Positions 35,013 to 42,822 are shown, counted from the stretch's first letter. The stretch is 64,000 bases of DNA from Schlegelella_A sp965246805 (GCA_965246805.1 CBDFFO010000004.1:80429-144428); one strand, 5' to 3'. Translations and numbers: made by a program. The notes: a model not told the origin generated them from the sequence alone.

Positions 35013-35785
35013 GGCTGCGGCGCCGACAACTCGATCCGATTGTCCGCCGAAGCCGTCGGCAACAAAATCGGCGTGTCGAACCATTCGATCCGGGCGTCGA
35101 CCCCGTAGGTCTTCTTGACGCGCTCGTGCCAGGCGGCATCGAACCAGCGATCGGCAGCGGCCTGGTCGCGCCAGAGATAGACGCCGCCGAAGGTGCCGTC
35201 GGCGCCGATCGTGAAGTACTTGCGCAGCAGCCCGTCGACGCGGCGATAGACCGGCACGGCGGCCCGGAACTCGGCGATCAGGCGCGCACGGTCGATGCCG
35301 GCCGGCGTCGGGATTGCAACGAGGGTGCCGACCGCCGCGCTGTCGGTCGCCCGCGGCGTGCCGCCCGGCGTGTTGTCGATCGCAACCGGCGCATCCAGGA
35401 AGCGGACGTCGGCCTTGACGCCGCGTTCCTTCTCGACGCGGGCGTACCAGGCCGGGTCGAACCAGGCGGCGGCGCTGGCGCGGTCTTTCCAGTAGTAGAG
35501 GCCGCCGTACTGGCCGCCCGGGCGAGCGAAGGAATAGGCCTTGTAAGCAAGGCCGGGAAGGTTGTCGTATTGCGCCATCGTGTCGCGCATCTTGCCGGCG
35601 ACGACGGCACGCGGTGCATACCAGGGTGTCGGTACCTCGACGATCGCGACGACGGCGGCTGGTGCGTCATCGGCGTGCGCGATGGATGGCGCTAGGGCCG
35701 CGGCGGCGGCCAGGGCCGCACCGCCGAACAGCGAACGTGGCGACGACGCCGTGGGGAACGTGGGAGTGAAAGATGAAGAAGACAT
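35009..35785 (-). CDS. Exported protein with two YdhR-like (dimeric alpha/beta barrel) repeats
   Basis: 258 residues. A signal peptide of about 34 residues (S-L-F-G-G-A-A-L-A-A-A-A-A-L, cut after A-H-A). The two repeats, each about 95 residues, share G-G-L-Y-Y-W-K-D-R-A-S-A-A-A-W-F-D and G-G-V-Y-L-W-R-D-Q-A-A-A-D-R-W-F-D, each followed by A-W-(Y/H)-x-R-V-(E/K)-K-x-(R/Y)-G-V. That pattern is typical of monooxygenase-like ferredoxin folds such as YdhR. Tandem repeats may form a pseudodimer. It is upstream of, and overlapping with, an ECF sigma gene. Function is unknown; a role as a signal-sensing partner of the sigma factor is inference. Confidence 0.75.
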   Translation of the reverse strand: MSSSSFTPTFPTASSPRSLFGGAALAAAAALAPSIAHADDAPAAVVAIVEVPTPWYAPRAVVAGKMRDTMAQYDNLPGLAYKAYSFARPGGQYGGLYYWKDRASAAAWFDPAWYARVEKERGVKADVRFLDAPVAIDNTPGGTPRATDSAAVGTLVAIPTPAGIDRARLIAEFRAAVPVYRRVDGLLRKYFTIGADGTFGGVYLWRDQAAADRWFDAAWHERVKKTYGVDARIEWFDTPILLPTASADNRIELSAPQP

Positions 35786-35876
35786 GGGGTGCCTCGCGTC
35801 GGTGAAGGTGGACGGCGGGAATCTCCCCGCCTCCTTCCTTTGACTCGCGACGCCCCTCGTTTGTGACACGGCCGGG

Positions 35877-36593
35877 TCAGATCGAGATCTTGTGCCGTAC
35901 GCCGTCAGCTTCCATGTCTGCGCCACGACCGCTCTGCACGACCTCGCCGCGATCCATCACGAGGTACCGGTCGGCCAGCTCGGCGGCAAAGTCGTAATAC
36001 TGCTCGACCAGCACGATCGCCATCGGCGTCGGCCGGCCGTTCACCGGCAGCCCGGTGTCGGCGAGCATGCGGATGACCCGGCCGATGTCCTTGATGATGT
36101 TGGGCTGGATGCCCTCGGTCGGCTCGTCGAGGACCAACAGGCGCGGCGTCGCCGCGAGCGCCCTCGCGATCGCGAGCTGCTGCTGCTGTCCGCCCGACAG
36201 GTCGCCGCCACGCCGGTGCAGCATCGCCTTCAGCACCGGGAACAGCTCGAACAGTTCGCCCGGCAGCGGCGTGCCTGAGGGCTTGTGGGCCAGGCCCATC
36301 GCGAGGTTGTCCCGCACCGTCAGGCGGCTGAAGATCTCGCGCCCCTGCGGAACATAGCCGATGCCGGCCCGCACACGCTCGTAGGGCGCAGCACGGGTGA
36401 TCTCATGCCCCTCGAAGGTGATGGTGCCCGAACGAACGGGCACGATGCCCATCAGACTTTTGAGGAGCGTCGTCTTGCCGACGCCATTGCGGCCGAGGAT
36501 CACCGTCACCTCGCCGGGCCGCGCGTCGATCGACACGTTCCGCAGGATGTGCGATCCGCCGTAGAACTGGTTGATCGATGCGACTTCGAGCAA
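35877..36593 (-). CDS. urtE: Urea ABC transporter ATP-binding protein UrtE
   Basis: About 238 residues from TTG 36593, preceded by GGGAG and giving the family-typical L-L-E-V-A-S-I-N-Q-F-Y-G-G-S start; longer starts upstream run into urtD. Walker A G-R-N-G-V-G-K-T-T (about 33-41), Q-loop Y-V-P-Q-G-R-E-I-F-S near 84-93, signature L-S-G-G-Q-Q-Q-Q near 132-139, Walker B L-L-V-L-D-E-P near 152-158. Last gene of urtABCDE; energises urea uptake with UrtD. Eight bases separate it from urtD. A short non-conserved insert (G-L-P-V-N-G-R-P-T) lies ahead of M-A-I-V-L-V-E-Q. Confidence 0.93.
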   Translation of the reverse strand: MLEVASINQFYGGSHILRNVSIDARPGEVTVILGRNGVGKTTLLKSLMGIVPVRSGTITFEGHEITRAAPYERVRAGIGYVPQGREIFSRLTVRDNLAMGLAHKPSGTPLPGELFELFPVLKAMLHRRGGDLSGGQQQQLAIARALAATPRLLVLDEPTEGIQPNIIKDIGRVIRMLADTGLPVNGRPTPMAIVLVEQYYDFAAELADRYLVMDRGEVVQSGRGADMEADGVRHKISI

Positions 36594-36600
36594 CGGGGCG

Positions 36601-37491
36601 CTATCTCCCAAGATAGACCTCAACCACCTTCTCGTTGCGCTGCACGTCTGCAAGCGACCCTTCGGCCAGCACGCTGCCTTCGTGCAGCACCGTCACCTTC
36701 TTCGCCGGGTTCGCGTGCGTGAGCGCGTGGATGAACTTCATGTCGTGTTCGACGACGACGAGGGAGTGGCTGCCTTCGAGCGACAGGAAGAGCTCGGCCG
36801 TGCGCTCGGTCTCTTCATCGGTCATGCCGGCGACGGGCTCGTCGAGCAGGAGCAGCTTCGGGCTCTGGATCAGCAGCATGCCGATCTCGAGCCACTGCTT
36901 CTGGCCGTGCGAAAGCAGGCCGGCGGTGCGCTGCGCGCTGTCCATCAGGTGGATGAGCGTGAGCGTCGCGCCGATGCGGTCGAGTTGCTCGCTGTTGAGG
37001 CGGAACACCATCGACGAACGCACCGCTCGATCGGCCTTCAAGGCGAGCTCGAGGTTCTCGAATACCGAGAGGCGCTCGAACACCGTGGGCTTCTGGAACT
37101 TGCGGCCGACGCCGACCGACGCGATCTCGTTCTCGCGCAGCCGCAGCAGGTCGATCGTCGAGCCGAAGAAGCAGCTGCCGGCGTCGGGCCGCGTCTTGCC
37201 GGTGATGACGTCCATCATCGTCGTCTTGCCGGCGCCGTTCGGGCCGATGATGCAGCGCAGCTCGCCGGCGCTGATGCTCATCGACAAGGCGTTCAGCGCC
37301 TTGAAACCGTCGAAGCTCACGGTGATGTCATCGAGGTACAGGATGGCGCCGTGAGAGGTGTCGATCGCGCCCGGCGCGTGCACGCGCGAGTAGCTCGTCT
37401 CGCGGCCGCCGGAGAGCTGCACCGGGGTGACGGTGCGCGTTTCGATGGCGCGCCTGGCGCGAGCACCGGCGCGCATGAGCTCCGGCGTCAT
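36601..37491 (-). CDS. urtD: Urea ABC transporter ATP-binding protein UrtD
   Basis: 296 residues, with an N-terminal extension of about 45 residues before the ATPase proper. Walker A G-P-N-G-A-G-K-T-T near 83-91, the R-K-F-Q-K-P-T-V-F segment near 128-136, signature L-S-H-G-Q-K-Q-W near 192-199, Walker B L-L-L-L-D-E-P near 213-219. The L-S-H-G-Q form is characteristic of UrtD. ATG 37491 overlaps the urtC stop by 4 bases; the reading frame continues upstream only as antisense-like protein with no family resemblance. Confidence 0.93.
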   Translation of the reverse strand: MTPELMRAGARARRAIETRTVTPVQLSGGRETSYSRVHAPGAIDTSHGAILYLDDITVSFDGFKALNALSMSISAGELRCIIGPNGAGKTTMMDVITGKTRPDAGSCFFGSTIDLLRLRENEIASVGVGRKFQKPTVFERLSVFENLELALKADRAVRSSMVFRLNSEQLDRIGATLTLIHLMDSAQRTAGLLSHGQKQWLEIGMLLIQSPKLLLLDEPVAGMTDEETERTAELFLSLEGSHSLVVVEHDMKFIHALTHANPAKKVTVLHEGSVLAEGSLADVQRNEKVVEVYLGR

Positions 37492-38723
37492 GAGAGATCG
37501 CCCTGCGCGGTGAGGTTGGCGTGCTGCGTGGTGCCGACCGCGATGCCCTCCTCGCGTTTCGCGCTGCGCGTCAGTCGCGCGCGCGCCCGCGCGAGCGCCG
37601 ACTCGGGACCGCGGAACAGGCCGACGATGCCTTGCGGCAGGAACAGCGTGACGGCGATGAACATGCCACCGAGCACGTAGAGCCAGAACTCGGGAAACGC
37701 CTGCGTCAGGTAGCTCTTCGCGCCGTTCACGAAGAAGGCGCCGATGATCGGCCCGATCAGCGTGCCACGGCCGCCGATCGCGGCCCAGATGGCGATCTCG
37801 ATGCTCGCCGCCGGCGCCATCTCTTTCGGGTTGATGATGCCGACCTGCGGCACGTAGAGCGCGCCGGCGATGCCGCACATCACCGCCGAGATGACCCAGA
37901 TCGCGAGCTTGTAGGCGAGCGGGTCGTAGCCGGTAAACATCACGCGCGTCTCGGCGTCGCGGATGGCCTGCAGCACGCGGCCGAACTTGCTCGCGACCAG
38001 CCAGCGCGCCGCGATGAAGAGCAAGATCAGCGTGAAGCCGGTGATAACGAAGAGCGTCATCCGCATGCTCGGCGTGTTGATCGGCACGCCGAGGATTCGC
38101 TTGAAGTCGGTGAATCCGTTGTTGCCGCCGAAGCCGGTCTCGTTGCGCAGAAAGAGCAGCGAGGCCGCGAACGTGAGCGCCTGCGTGATGATCGAGAAAT
38201 ACACCCCCTTGATGCGAGAGCGGAACGCGAAGAAGCCGAACACGAAGGCGAGCACGCCGGGCACCAGCACCACGAGCAGCAGCGTCATCGGGAACGAATT
38301 GCTGGAGGTCCAGTGCCAGGGCAGCGTCTTCCAGTCGAGGAAGACCATGAAGTCGGGCAGCTCCGACTGGTAGTTGCCGTCGCGGCCGATCTGCCGCATC
38401 AGGTACATGCCCATCGCGTAGCCACCGAGCGCGAAGAAGAGCGCGTGGCCGAGCGAGAGAATGCCGGTGTAGCCCCAGATCAGGTCCATCGCGAGCGCGC
38501 AGATGGCATAGCACATGATCTTGGCGACCAGCTGGACCGCGAAGTTCGAAAGGTGGAACGGGTTGCCGTCAGGTACCACGAGGTTGAGCAGCGGCGCGAC
38601 CATGCCGATCACGATCGCCGCGATCAGCAACGCGAGCCACGACCTCGGGCCGAAGAGCCGTGTCGACGGTGCCTTCAGCGACCCGGGCGACGTGCGCGCG
38701 ATCGACGCGATCACGGCGCTCAT
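37488..38723 (-). CDS. urtC: Urea ABC transporter permease UrtC
   Basis: 411 residues and about ten membrane helices; branched-chain (LivM-type) permease. Marks: C-Y-A-I-C-A-L-A-M-D-L-I-W-G-Y-T-G near 72-88, followed by S-L-G-H-A-L-F-F-A-L-G-G-Y, and the EAA-like loop A-I-R-D-A-E-T-R-V near 234-242. It pairs with UrtB to form the channel. Its ATG overlaps the stop of the tandem-repeat minigene between urtB and urtC, so its translation may depend on passage of ribosomes through that element. Confidence 0.94.
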   Translation of the reverse strand: MSAVIASIARTSPGSLKAPSTRLFGPRSWLALLIAAIVIGMVAPLLNLVVPDGNPFHLSNFAVQLVAKIMCYAICALAMDLIWGYTGILSLGHALFFALGGYAMGMYLMRQIGRDGNYQSELPDFMVFLDWKTLPWHWTSSNSFPMTLLLVVLVPGVLAFVFGFFAFRSRIKGVYFSIITQALTFAASLLFLRNETGFGGNNGFTDFKRILGVPINTPSMRMTLFVITGFTLILLFIAARWLVASKFGRVLQAIRDAETRVMFTGYDPLAYKLAIWVISAVMCGIAGALYVPQVGIINPKEMAPAASIEIAIWAAIGGRGTLIGPIIGAFFVNGAKSYLTQAFPEFWLYVLGGMFIAVTLFLPQGIVGLFRGPESALARARARLTRSAKREEGIAVGTTQHANLTAQGDLS

Positions 38724-38842
38724 CGGGAGCCTCCGCGCTGCGCGCTGCGGTATTCGCCTTTCGGGCGGCCGGGCAGGCTCATTGGACTACCTTCGCGCCT
38801 TGCGCTACGGTATTCGCCTTTCGGGCGGCCGGGCAGGCTCAT
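38720..38842 (-). CDS. Tandem-repeat minigene between urtB and urtC
   Basis: 40-codon reading frame made of two 60-bp copies of one unit. The first copy reads M-S-L-P-G-R-P-K-G-E-Y-R-S-A-R-R-E-G-S-P and the second starts again at an in-frame ATG with M-S-L-P-G-R-P-K-G-E-Y-R-S-A-Q-R then ends at TGA. The ATG (38842) overlaps the urtB stop as ATGA, and the TGA overlaps the urtC ATG. The unit length, 20 codons, keeps the frame. The peptide is basic and Arg/Gly-rich with no domain that I recognise. It could be a relay that couples urtB and urtC translation rather than a functional protein. Coding status is inferred, not proven. Confidence 0.6.
   Translation of the reverse strand: MSLPGRPKGEYRSARREGSPMSLPGRPKGEYRSAQRGGSR
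38741..38842. repeat. 60-bp period direct repeat between urtB and urtC
   Basis: The copies at 38741-38782 and 38801-38842 share about 40 of 42 bases, with an exact match across CGGTATTCGCCTTTCGGGCG and the following CCGGGCAGGCTCAT. Distance is exactly 60 bp, so the repeat unit is 60 bp and the less conserved 18 bp lie between. Confidence 0.97.
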
Positions 38843-40482
38843 GCCTCCGCGCTCCGGCCCTTCATTGCGAAGATGCCCTGCGGCCGCTTCTGGATGAAGA
38901 TCACGATGAAGACCAGCACCATGATCTTCGCGAGTACCGCCCCCTGCCAGCCCTCGAGCAGCTTGTTGAGCACCCCGAGGCCCATCGCCGCGTAGACCGT
39001 GCCGGCGAGCTGACCCACGCCGCCGAGCACCACCACCATGAACGAGTCGACGATGTAGCCCTGCCCGAGGTCGGGGCCGACGTTGCCGACCTGCGATAGC
39101 GCGCAGCCGGCGAGGCCCGCGATACCGGAGCCGAGCGCGAACGCGTAGGTGTCAACGCGCGCGGTGTTGACGCCCATGCACGCCGCCATCTGCCGGTTCT
39201 GCGTCACGCCGCGCACGAAAAGGCCGAGGCGCGTGCGTGCGATCAGCGCCGACACGCCTGCAAGCACCAGCACCGCGAACGCGACGATGGCGAGCCGATT
39301 CAGCGGCAACGTGACATTGCTCAGAACCTGCACGCCGCCCGACAGCCACGTCGGGTTCTCGACCGGCACGTTCTGCGCGCCGAACAGCGACCGCACGCCC
39401 TGCTGCAGCACGAGGCTGATGCCCCAGGTCGCGAGCAGCGTCTCGAGCGGCCGGCCGTAGAGCCAGCGGATGATGCTGCGCTCGAGCGCGGCGCCGACGA
39501 GCGCGGCCGCGAGGAACGAGATCGGGATCGCGGCCAGCACGTAGGCGTCGAAGAGGCCCGGCAAATACGCGCGGAACGCGTTCTGGATCACGTAAGTCGC
39601 ATAGGCGCCGATCATCATCAGCTCGCCGTGCGCCATGTTGATGACGCCCATCAGCCCGTAGGTCACAGCGAGGCCGAGCGCGACCAGCAAGAGAATCGAG
39701 CCGAGGCTGACGCCGGTGAAGAGCACGTTGAGGCGTTCGCCCCACACGAGGCGGTTCTCGATCCGGCCGAGCGCGACGCCGATCGCGCTCTTCACGTCGG
39801 GCTCGGTCTCGACCTTCTGGCGGTCGAGCAACAGCGTTTTGGTGACGGGCGTGCCGCTCTCGCCCAGCGCCTTCGCAGCGGCCCGGCGCGCCGCCTTGTC
39901 GGGGCTGCCGAGCAACAACGCCGAACGCACCGCGTCGAGCGCGTCGCGGACGGCCGGCACCTGCTCGGCCGCATGGGCCTTCTCGACGAGCGGCAGCTTG
40001 CTCGGGTCGGGTTCGGCGGCCAGCGTCTTGACCGCGTCGGCACGCACCTTGGGATCGGGCGAGAAAAGCTTGATGGAAGCCAGTGCGGCGTCGAGCTCGC
40101 CACGCATCTGGTTGTCGTTGACGATGTCTTCGGCACTCTCGGGCACCACGAGCTCCCGGCCCGTCACCGGGTCGAAGCCCTTGCCGTCCTTCATCATGTA
40201 GACGGCGTTGTCGGTGAACTTCACGGCATCGTCGGCGATGGCCTGGATCAGCGCGACGGTGCTCTCGTCGGCCGTCGGCAATGCGGCGTTGAGCGCGGCG
40301 ATGCGTTCATCGATCGTGCCGACGACGAGCGCGCGCGCGGTGGGTGCGGTGAGCGCGAACGCGTGGCCGCCGAGCAGCGCGAACGCGAGCAGCACGGCGA
40401 GCGAACGCAGGCACCGCACCGCGCTCGCCGAGCGCGCTGAAAATGAAGCGGCACCCACCGAGGGTGCCGCCAGCGACGTCAT
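38839..40482 (-). CDS. urtB: Urea ABC transporter permease UrtB
   Basis: 547 residues. N-terminal signal/anchor followed by a periplasmic helical domain of about 200 residues (repeats such as A-V-K-T-L-A-A-E-P-D-P-S-K-L near 144-157), as is typical for UrtB but absent from LivH; then a LivH-type permease with about eight helices (starting near 258; L-F-T-G-V-S-L-G-S-I-L-L and G-E-L-M-M-I-G-A-Y). The EAA-like loop R-G-V-T-Q-N-R-Q-M-A-A-C near 430-441 contacts UrtD/E. It is 28 bases downstream of urtA. Ends in ATGA overlap with the minigene. Confidence 0.94.
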   Translation of the reverse strand: MTSLAAPSVGAASFSARSASAVRCLRSLAVLLAFALLGGHAFALTAPTARALVVGTIDERIAALNAALPTADESTVALIQAIADDAVKFTDNAVYMMKDGKGFDPVTGRELVVPESAEDIVNDNQMRGELDAALASIKLFSPDPKVRADAVKTLAAEPDPSKLPLVEKAHAAEQVPAVRDALDAVRSALLLGSPDKAARRAAAKALGESGTPVTKTLLLDRQKVETEPDVKSAIGVALGRIENRLVWGERLNVLFTGVSLGSILLLVALGLAVTYGLMGVINMAHGELMMIGAYATYVIQNAFRAYLPGLFDAYVLAAIPISFLAAALVGAALERSIIRWLYGRPLETLLATWGISLVLQQGVRSLFGAQNVPVENPTWLSGGVQVLSNVTLPLNRLAIVAFAVLVLAGVSALIARTRLGLFVRGVTQNRQMAACMGVNTARVDTYAFALGSGIAGLAGCALSQVGNVGPDLGQGYIVDSFMVVVLGGVGQLAGTVYAAMGLGVLNKLLEGWQGAVLAKIMVLVFIVIFIQKRPQGIFAMKGRSAEA

Positions 40483-40510
40483 GGAACGGAAGCCTCGTGC
40501 CGCGTCACGG

Positions 40511-41776
40511 TCACTTCTTCTCGGGCTCGTCTTTCTTGCCCTTGTTCTCGGGGATGTACGGGCTCCACGGCTGCGCCTTGACCGGCCCGGGCGTCTTCCA
40601 CACCACGTTGAACTGGCCGTCGGCCTTGATCTCGCCGATGAACACCGACTTGTGAAGGTGGTGGTTCTTCGGGTCCATCATCGACGTGATGCCGCTGGGC
40701 GCCGGGAAGGTCTGGCCGGCCATCGCGGCGATGACCTTGTCGGTGTCGGTGCTGCCGGCCTTCTTCACCGCCTGCGCCCACATGTTGATGCCGATGTAGG
40801 TGGCTTCCATCGGGTCGTTGGTGAGCGGCTTGTCCTTGTGGCCGGCGACGTTCTTCGCCTTCGCGTAGTCGCTCCACTTCTTGATGAAGGCCGTGTTGGC
40901 CGGGCTCTTGATCGACATGAAGTAGTTCCAGGCCGCGAGGTGGCCGACGAGCGGCTTCGCATCGACGCCGCGCAACTCCTCCTCGCCGACCGAGAACGCG
41001 ACGACGGGAACGTCCTTCGCCTTCAGGCCGGCGTTGCCGAGCTCTTTGTAGAACGGCACGTTCGAGTCGCCGTTGATGGTCGAAACCACGGCCGTCTTGC
41101 CGCCGGCGGAGAACTTTTTGATGTCGGCGACGATGGTCTGGTAATCGGAGTGGCTGAAAGGCGTGTAGGTCTCGACGATGTCGGTGTCCTTCACGCCTTT
41201 GCTATGCAGGAAGGCGCGCAGGATCTTGTTGGTGGTGCGCGGGTAGACGTAGTCGGTGCCGAGCAGCACCCAGCGCTTGGCGCCCTTGCCCATGAGGTAC
41301 TCGACCGCAGGAATTGCCTGCTGGTTCGGCGCCGCGCCCGTGTAGAACACGTTCTTCGACAGTTCCTCGCCCTCGTACTGCACGGGATAGAAGAGCAGGC
41401 TGTTCAGCTCCTCGTAGACCGGAAGCACAGACTTCCTGCTCACGCTGGTCCAGCAGCCGAAGGTCACGACGCACTTGTTCTGGCTGATCAGCTGCTTCGC
41501 CTTCTCGGCGAACAGCGGCCAGTCCGACGCCGGGTCGACCACCACCGCCTCGAGCTGCTTGCCGAGCAGGCCGCCGTTCTTGTTGATCTCGTCGATCGAC
41601 ATCAGCGCCGTGTCCTTGAGCACCGACTCGGAGATGGCCATGGTGCCGGACAGCGAGTGCAGCACGCCGACCTTGATGGTGTCGGCCGCGTGGGCGAACG
41701 GCGTTCGGCCGAGGGTGGCGGCCCCCACTGCGACGGCACCGAGGGTCTTGACGGCTTGGCGGCGTGACGTGTCCAT
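40511..41776 (-). CDS. urtA: Urea ABC transporter substrate-binding protein UrtA
   Basis: 421 residues. Exported with a twin-arginine-like leader (S-R-R-Q-A-V-K-T-L-G, cut after A-H-A). The mature protein is a type-1 binding protein: K-V-G-V-L-H-S-L-S-G-T-M-A-I-S near 34-48, and C-W-T-S-V-S-R-K-S-V-L-P-V near 108-120, both typical of UrtA rather than amino-acid receptors. First gene of urtABCDE; a sigma-54 promoter match lies just upstream and GGAG stands 11 bases before the ATG. Divergent from ureA across 161 bases, linking urea import to urease. Confidence 0.95.
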   Translation of the reverse strand: MDTSRRQAVKTLGAVAVGAATLGRTPFAHAADTIKVGVLHSLSGTMAISESVLKDTALMSIDEINKNGGLLGKQLEAVVVDPASDWPLFAEKAKQLISQNKCVVTFGCWTSVSRKSVLPVYEELNSLLFYPVQYEGEELSKNVFYTGAAPNQQAIPAVEYLMGKGAKRWVLLGTDYVYPRTTNKILRAFLHSKGVKDTDIVETYTPFSHSDYQTIVADIKKFSAGGKTAVVSTINGDSNVPFYKELGNAGLKAKDVPVVAFSVGEEELRGVDAKPLVGHLAAWNYFMSIKSPANTAFIKKWSDYAKAKNVAGHKDKPLTNDPMEATYIGINMWAQAVKKAGSTDTDKVIAAMAGQTFPAPSGITSMMDPKNHHLHKSVFIGEIKADGQFNVVWKTPGPVKAQPWSPYIPENKGKKDEPEKK

Positions 41777-41814
41777 AGAAGAACGCTCCAGTGGTTTTAC
41801 GAGGGAGGGTCAGG

Positions 41815-41830
41815 TGCAAGCCGTGTGCCA
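41815..41830 (-). promoter_or_regulatory. Sigma-54 promoter for urtABCDE
   Basis: On the minus strand TGGCACACGGCTTGCA matches the consensus TGGCAC-N5-TTGCA with correct GG to GC spacing. The expected start would be about 12 bases further, near 41804, giving a leader of about 28 bases before the urtA ATG at 41776. It supports NtrC-type control of urea uptake. No clear NtrC enhancer was recognised. Confidence 0.75.
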
Positions 41831-41937
41831 GCGGGAACTGGGCTTGCCAAGCGGCGGCCCGCCGCACGGGCATCGCGCGCCGAACGATCGAGCGCGCCCG
41901 TCGACGACGGGTATGGCTCCTGCTACCGTCGCGCTCC

Positions 41938-42240
41938 ATGGAACTCACGCCGCGCGAGAAGGACAAGCTCCTGATCTTCACGGCCGCGCTGCTCGCGGAG
42001 CAGCGCCGCGCGCGCGGGCTGAAGCTCAACTACCCGGAGGCCGTGGCGTTTATCAGCGCGGCCATCATGGAAGGCGCGCGCGACGGCAAATCGGTGGCCG
42101 CGCTGATGAGCGAAGGCAAGACCTGGCTCACGCGCGCCGACGTGATCGACGGCGTGGCCGAGTTGATCCCCGAGATCCAGATGGAAGCGACTTTCGACGA
42201 CGGCACCAAGCTGGTGACCGTGCACCAACCCATCGTTTGA
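41938..42240 (+). CDS. ureA: Urease gamma subunit
   Basis: 100 residues, the usual size. Small structural subunit of the (alpha-beta-gamma)3 enzyme. Starts with the hallmark M-E-L-T-P-R-E-K-D-K-L-L-I-F-T and has R-G-L-K-L-N-Y-P-E-A-V-A near 26-37 and E-A-T-F-D-D-G-T-K-L-V near 83-93. First gene of the ureABC block, divergent from urtA. The coding sequence ends 18 bases before a small ORF that precedes ureB. Confidence 0.96.
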   Translation: MELTPREKDKLLIFTAALLAEQRRARGLKLNYPEAVAFISAAIMEGARDGKSVAALMSEGKTWLTRADVIDGVAELIPEIQMEATFDDGTKLVTVHQPIV

Positions 42241-42258
42241 CCAAAGGAGATCGATGCC

Positions 42259-42435
42259 ATGTCCCGACTGCTGCTCCCCGGCGCTGTCCTGATCGCCTGG
42301 GCCTCGACCCAGCCGGCGTTCGCGCACATCACCGGCTCGATGCAACCGCATTGGCACTGGAGCGACACGCTGGGCCTGACGGCCGTCGCCGCGCTGATGG
42401 CCGGCGCGGTGTGGTTCGACCGTCGATCGAGATGA
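42259..42435 (+). CDS. 58-residue membrane/exported small protein between ureA and ureB
   Basis: Starts at ATG 42259, with a good ribosome site AAAGGAGA at 42243-42250. Residues 1-22 form a signal peptide (L-L-L-P-G-A-V-L-I-A-W-A), cleaved near F-A-H; a second hydrophobic stretch lies near 39-53 (L-T-A-V-A-A-L-M-A-G-A-V-W). The middle has H-I-T-G-S-M and H-W-H-W, giving three His residues that could bind metal. Its stop overlaps the ureB ATG (ATGA), so it is translated with the urease genes. Function unknown; nickel handling is only a guess from the His residues and position. Confidence 0.8.
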   Translation: MSRLLLPGAVLIAWASTQPAFAHITGSMQPHWHWSDTLGLTAVAALMAGAVWFDRRSR

Positions 42436-42737
42436 TTCCGGGGGAACTGCTGGTCGATGCCGGCGAGCATGTTCTGAACGCGGGTCGGCCGACCGCGACG
42501 ATGGTGGTCGAGAACTGCGGCGACCGGCCGATCCAGGTCGGCTCGCACTACCACTTCGCCGAGACCAACGCGGCGCTGCGCTTCGACCGCGATGTCGCGC
42601 GAGGGATGCGGCTGAACATCGCGTCGGGCACGGCGGTGCGGTTCGAGCCGGGGCAGCAGCGCACGGTGGACCTGGTGGCGCTGGCTGGCGATCGCGTGGT
42701 GCACGGGTTTCGTGGGTTGGTGGGCGGGGCGCTGTGA
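42432..42737 (+). CDS. ureB: Urease beta subunit
   Basis: 101 residues. Structural subunit. Starts M-I-P-G-E-L-L-V-D-A-G-E, with R-P-I-Q-V-G-S-H-Y-H-F-A-E-T-N near 32-46 and R-F-E-P-G-Q-Q-R-T-V near 70-79, the family core. The ATG overlaps the stop of the preceding small ORF. A gap of 136 bases, unusually long for urease operons and containing a large hairpin, separates it from ureC. Confidence 0.96.
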   Translation: MIPGELLVDAGEHVLNAGRPTATMVVENCGDRPIQVGSHYHFAETNAALRFDRDVARGMRLNIASGTAVRFEPGQQRTVDLVALAGDRVVHGFRGLVGGAL

Positions 42738-42778
42738 CTGTTGCAGCAATGAGCGAGATCGGGACGAGGGGGCGTCGC

Positions 42779-42822
42779 ACTACGCTCATGCTCGCGGCAG
42801 AGGCCGCGAGCATGAGCGTAGT
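42779..42822. repeat. 19-bp perfect hairpin between ureB and ureC
   Basis: ACTACGCTCATGCTCGCGG (42779-42797), loop CAGAGG, CCGCGAGCATGAGCGTAGT (42804-42822). No mismatch. No U-run follows, so it may be an mRNA stabilising or attenuating structure rather than a simple terminator. It does not belong to the CCTCTCCC family. Confidence 0.95.

Noticed and set aside
34021..35139. Upstream extension of the glutathione transferase frame
   Set aside because: Runs across the sigma-factor gene in a different frame with no family resemblance; the ATG at 34020 gives the normal N-terminus.
37492..38514. Upstream extension of the urtD frame
   Set aside because: Covers urtC in another frame; composition is Arg-rich and unlike a protein; ATG 37491 fits the family.
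42259..42435. ureJ/hupE identity for the small ORF
   Set aside because: Far too short and lacking the multiple helices of UreJ/HupE nickel permeases.
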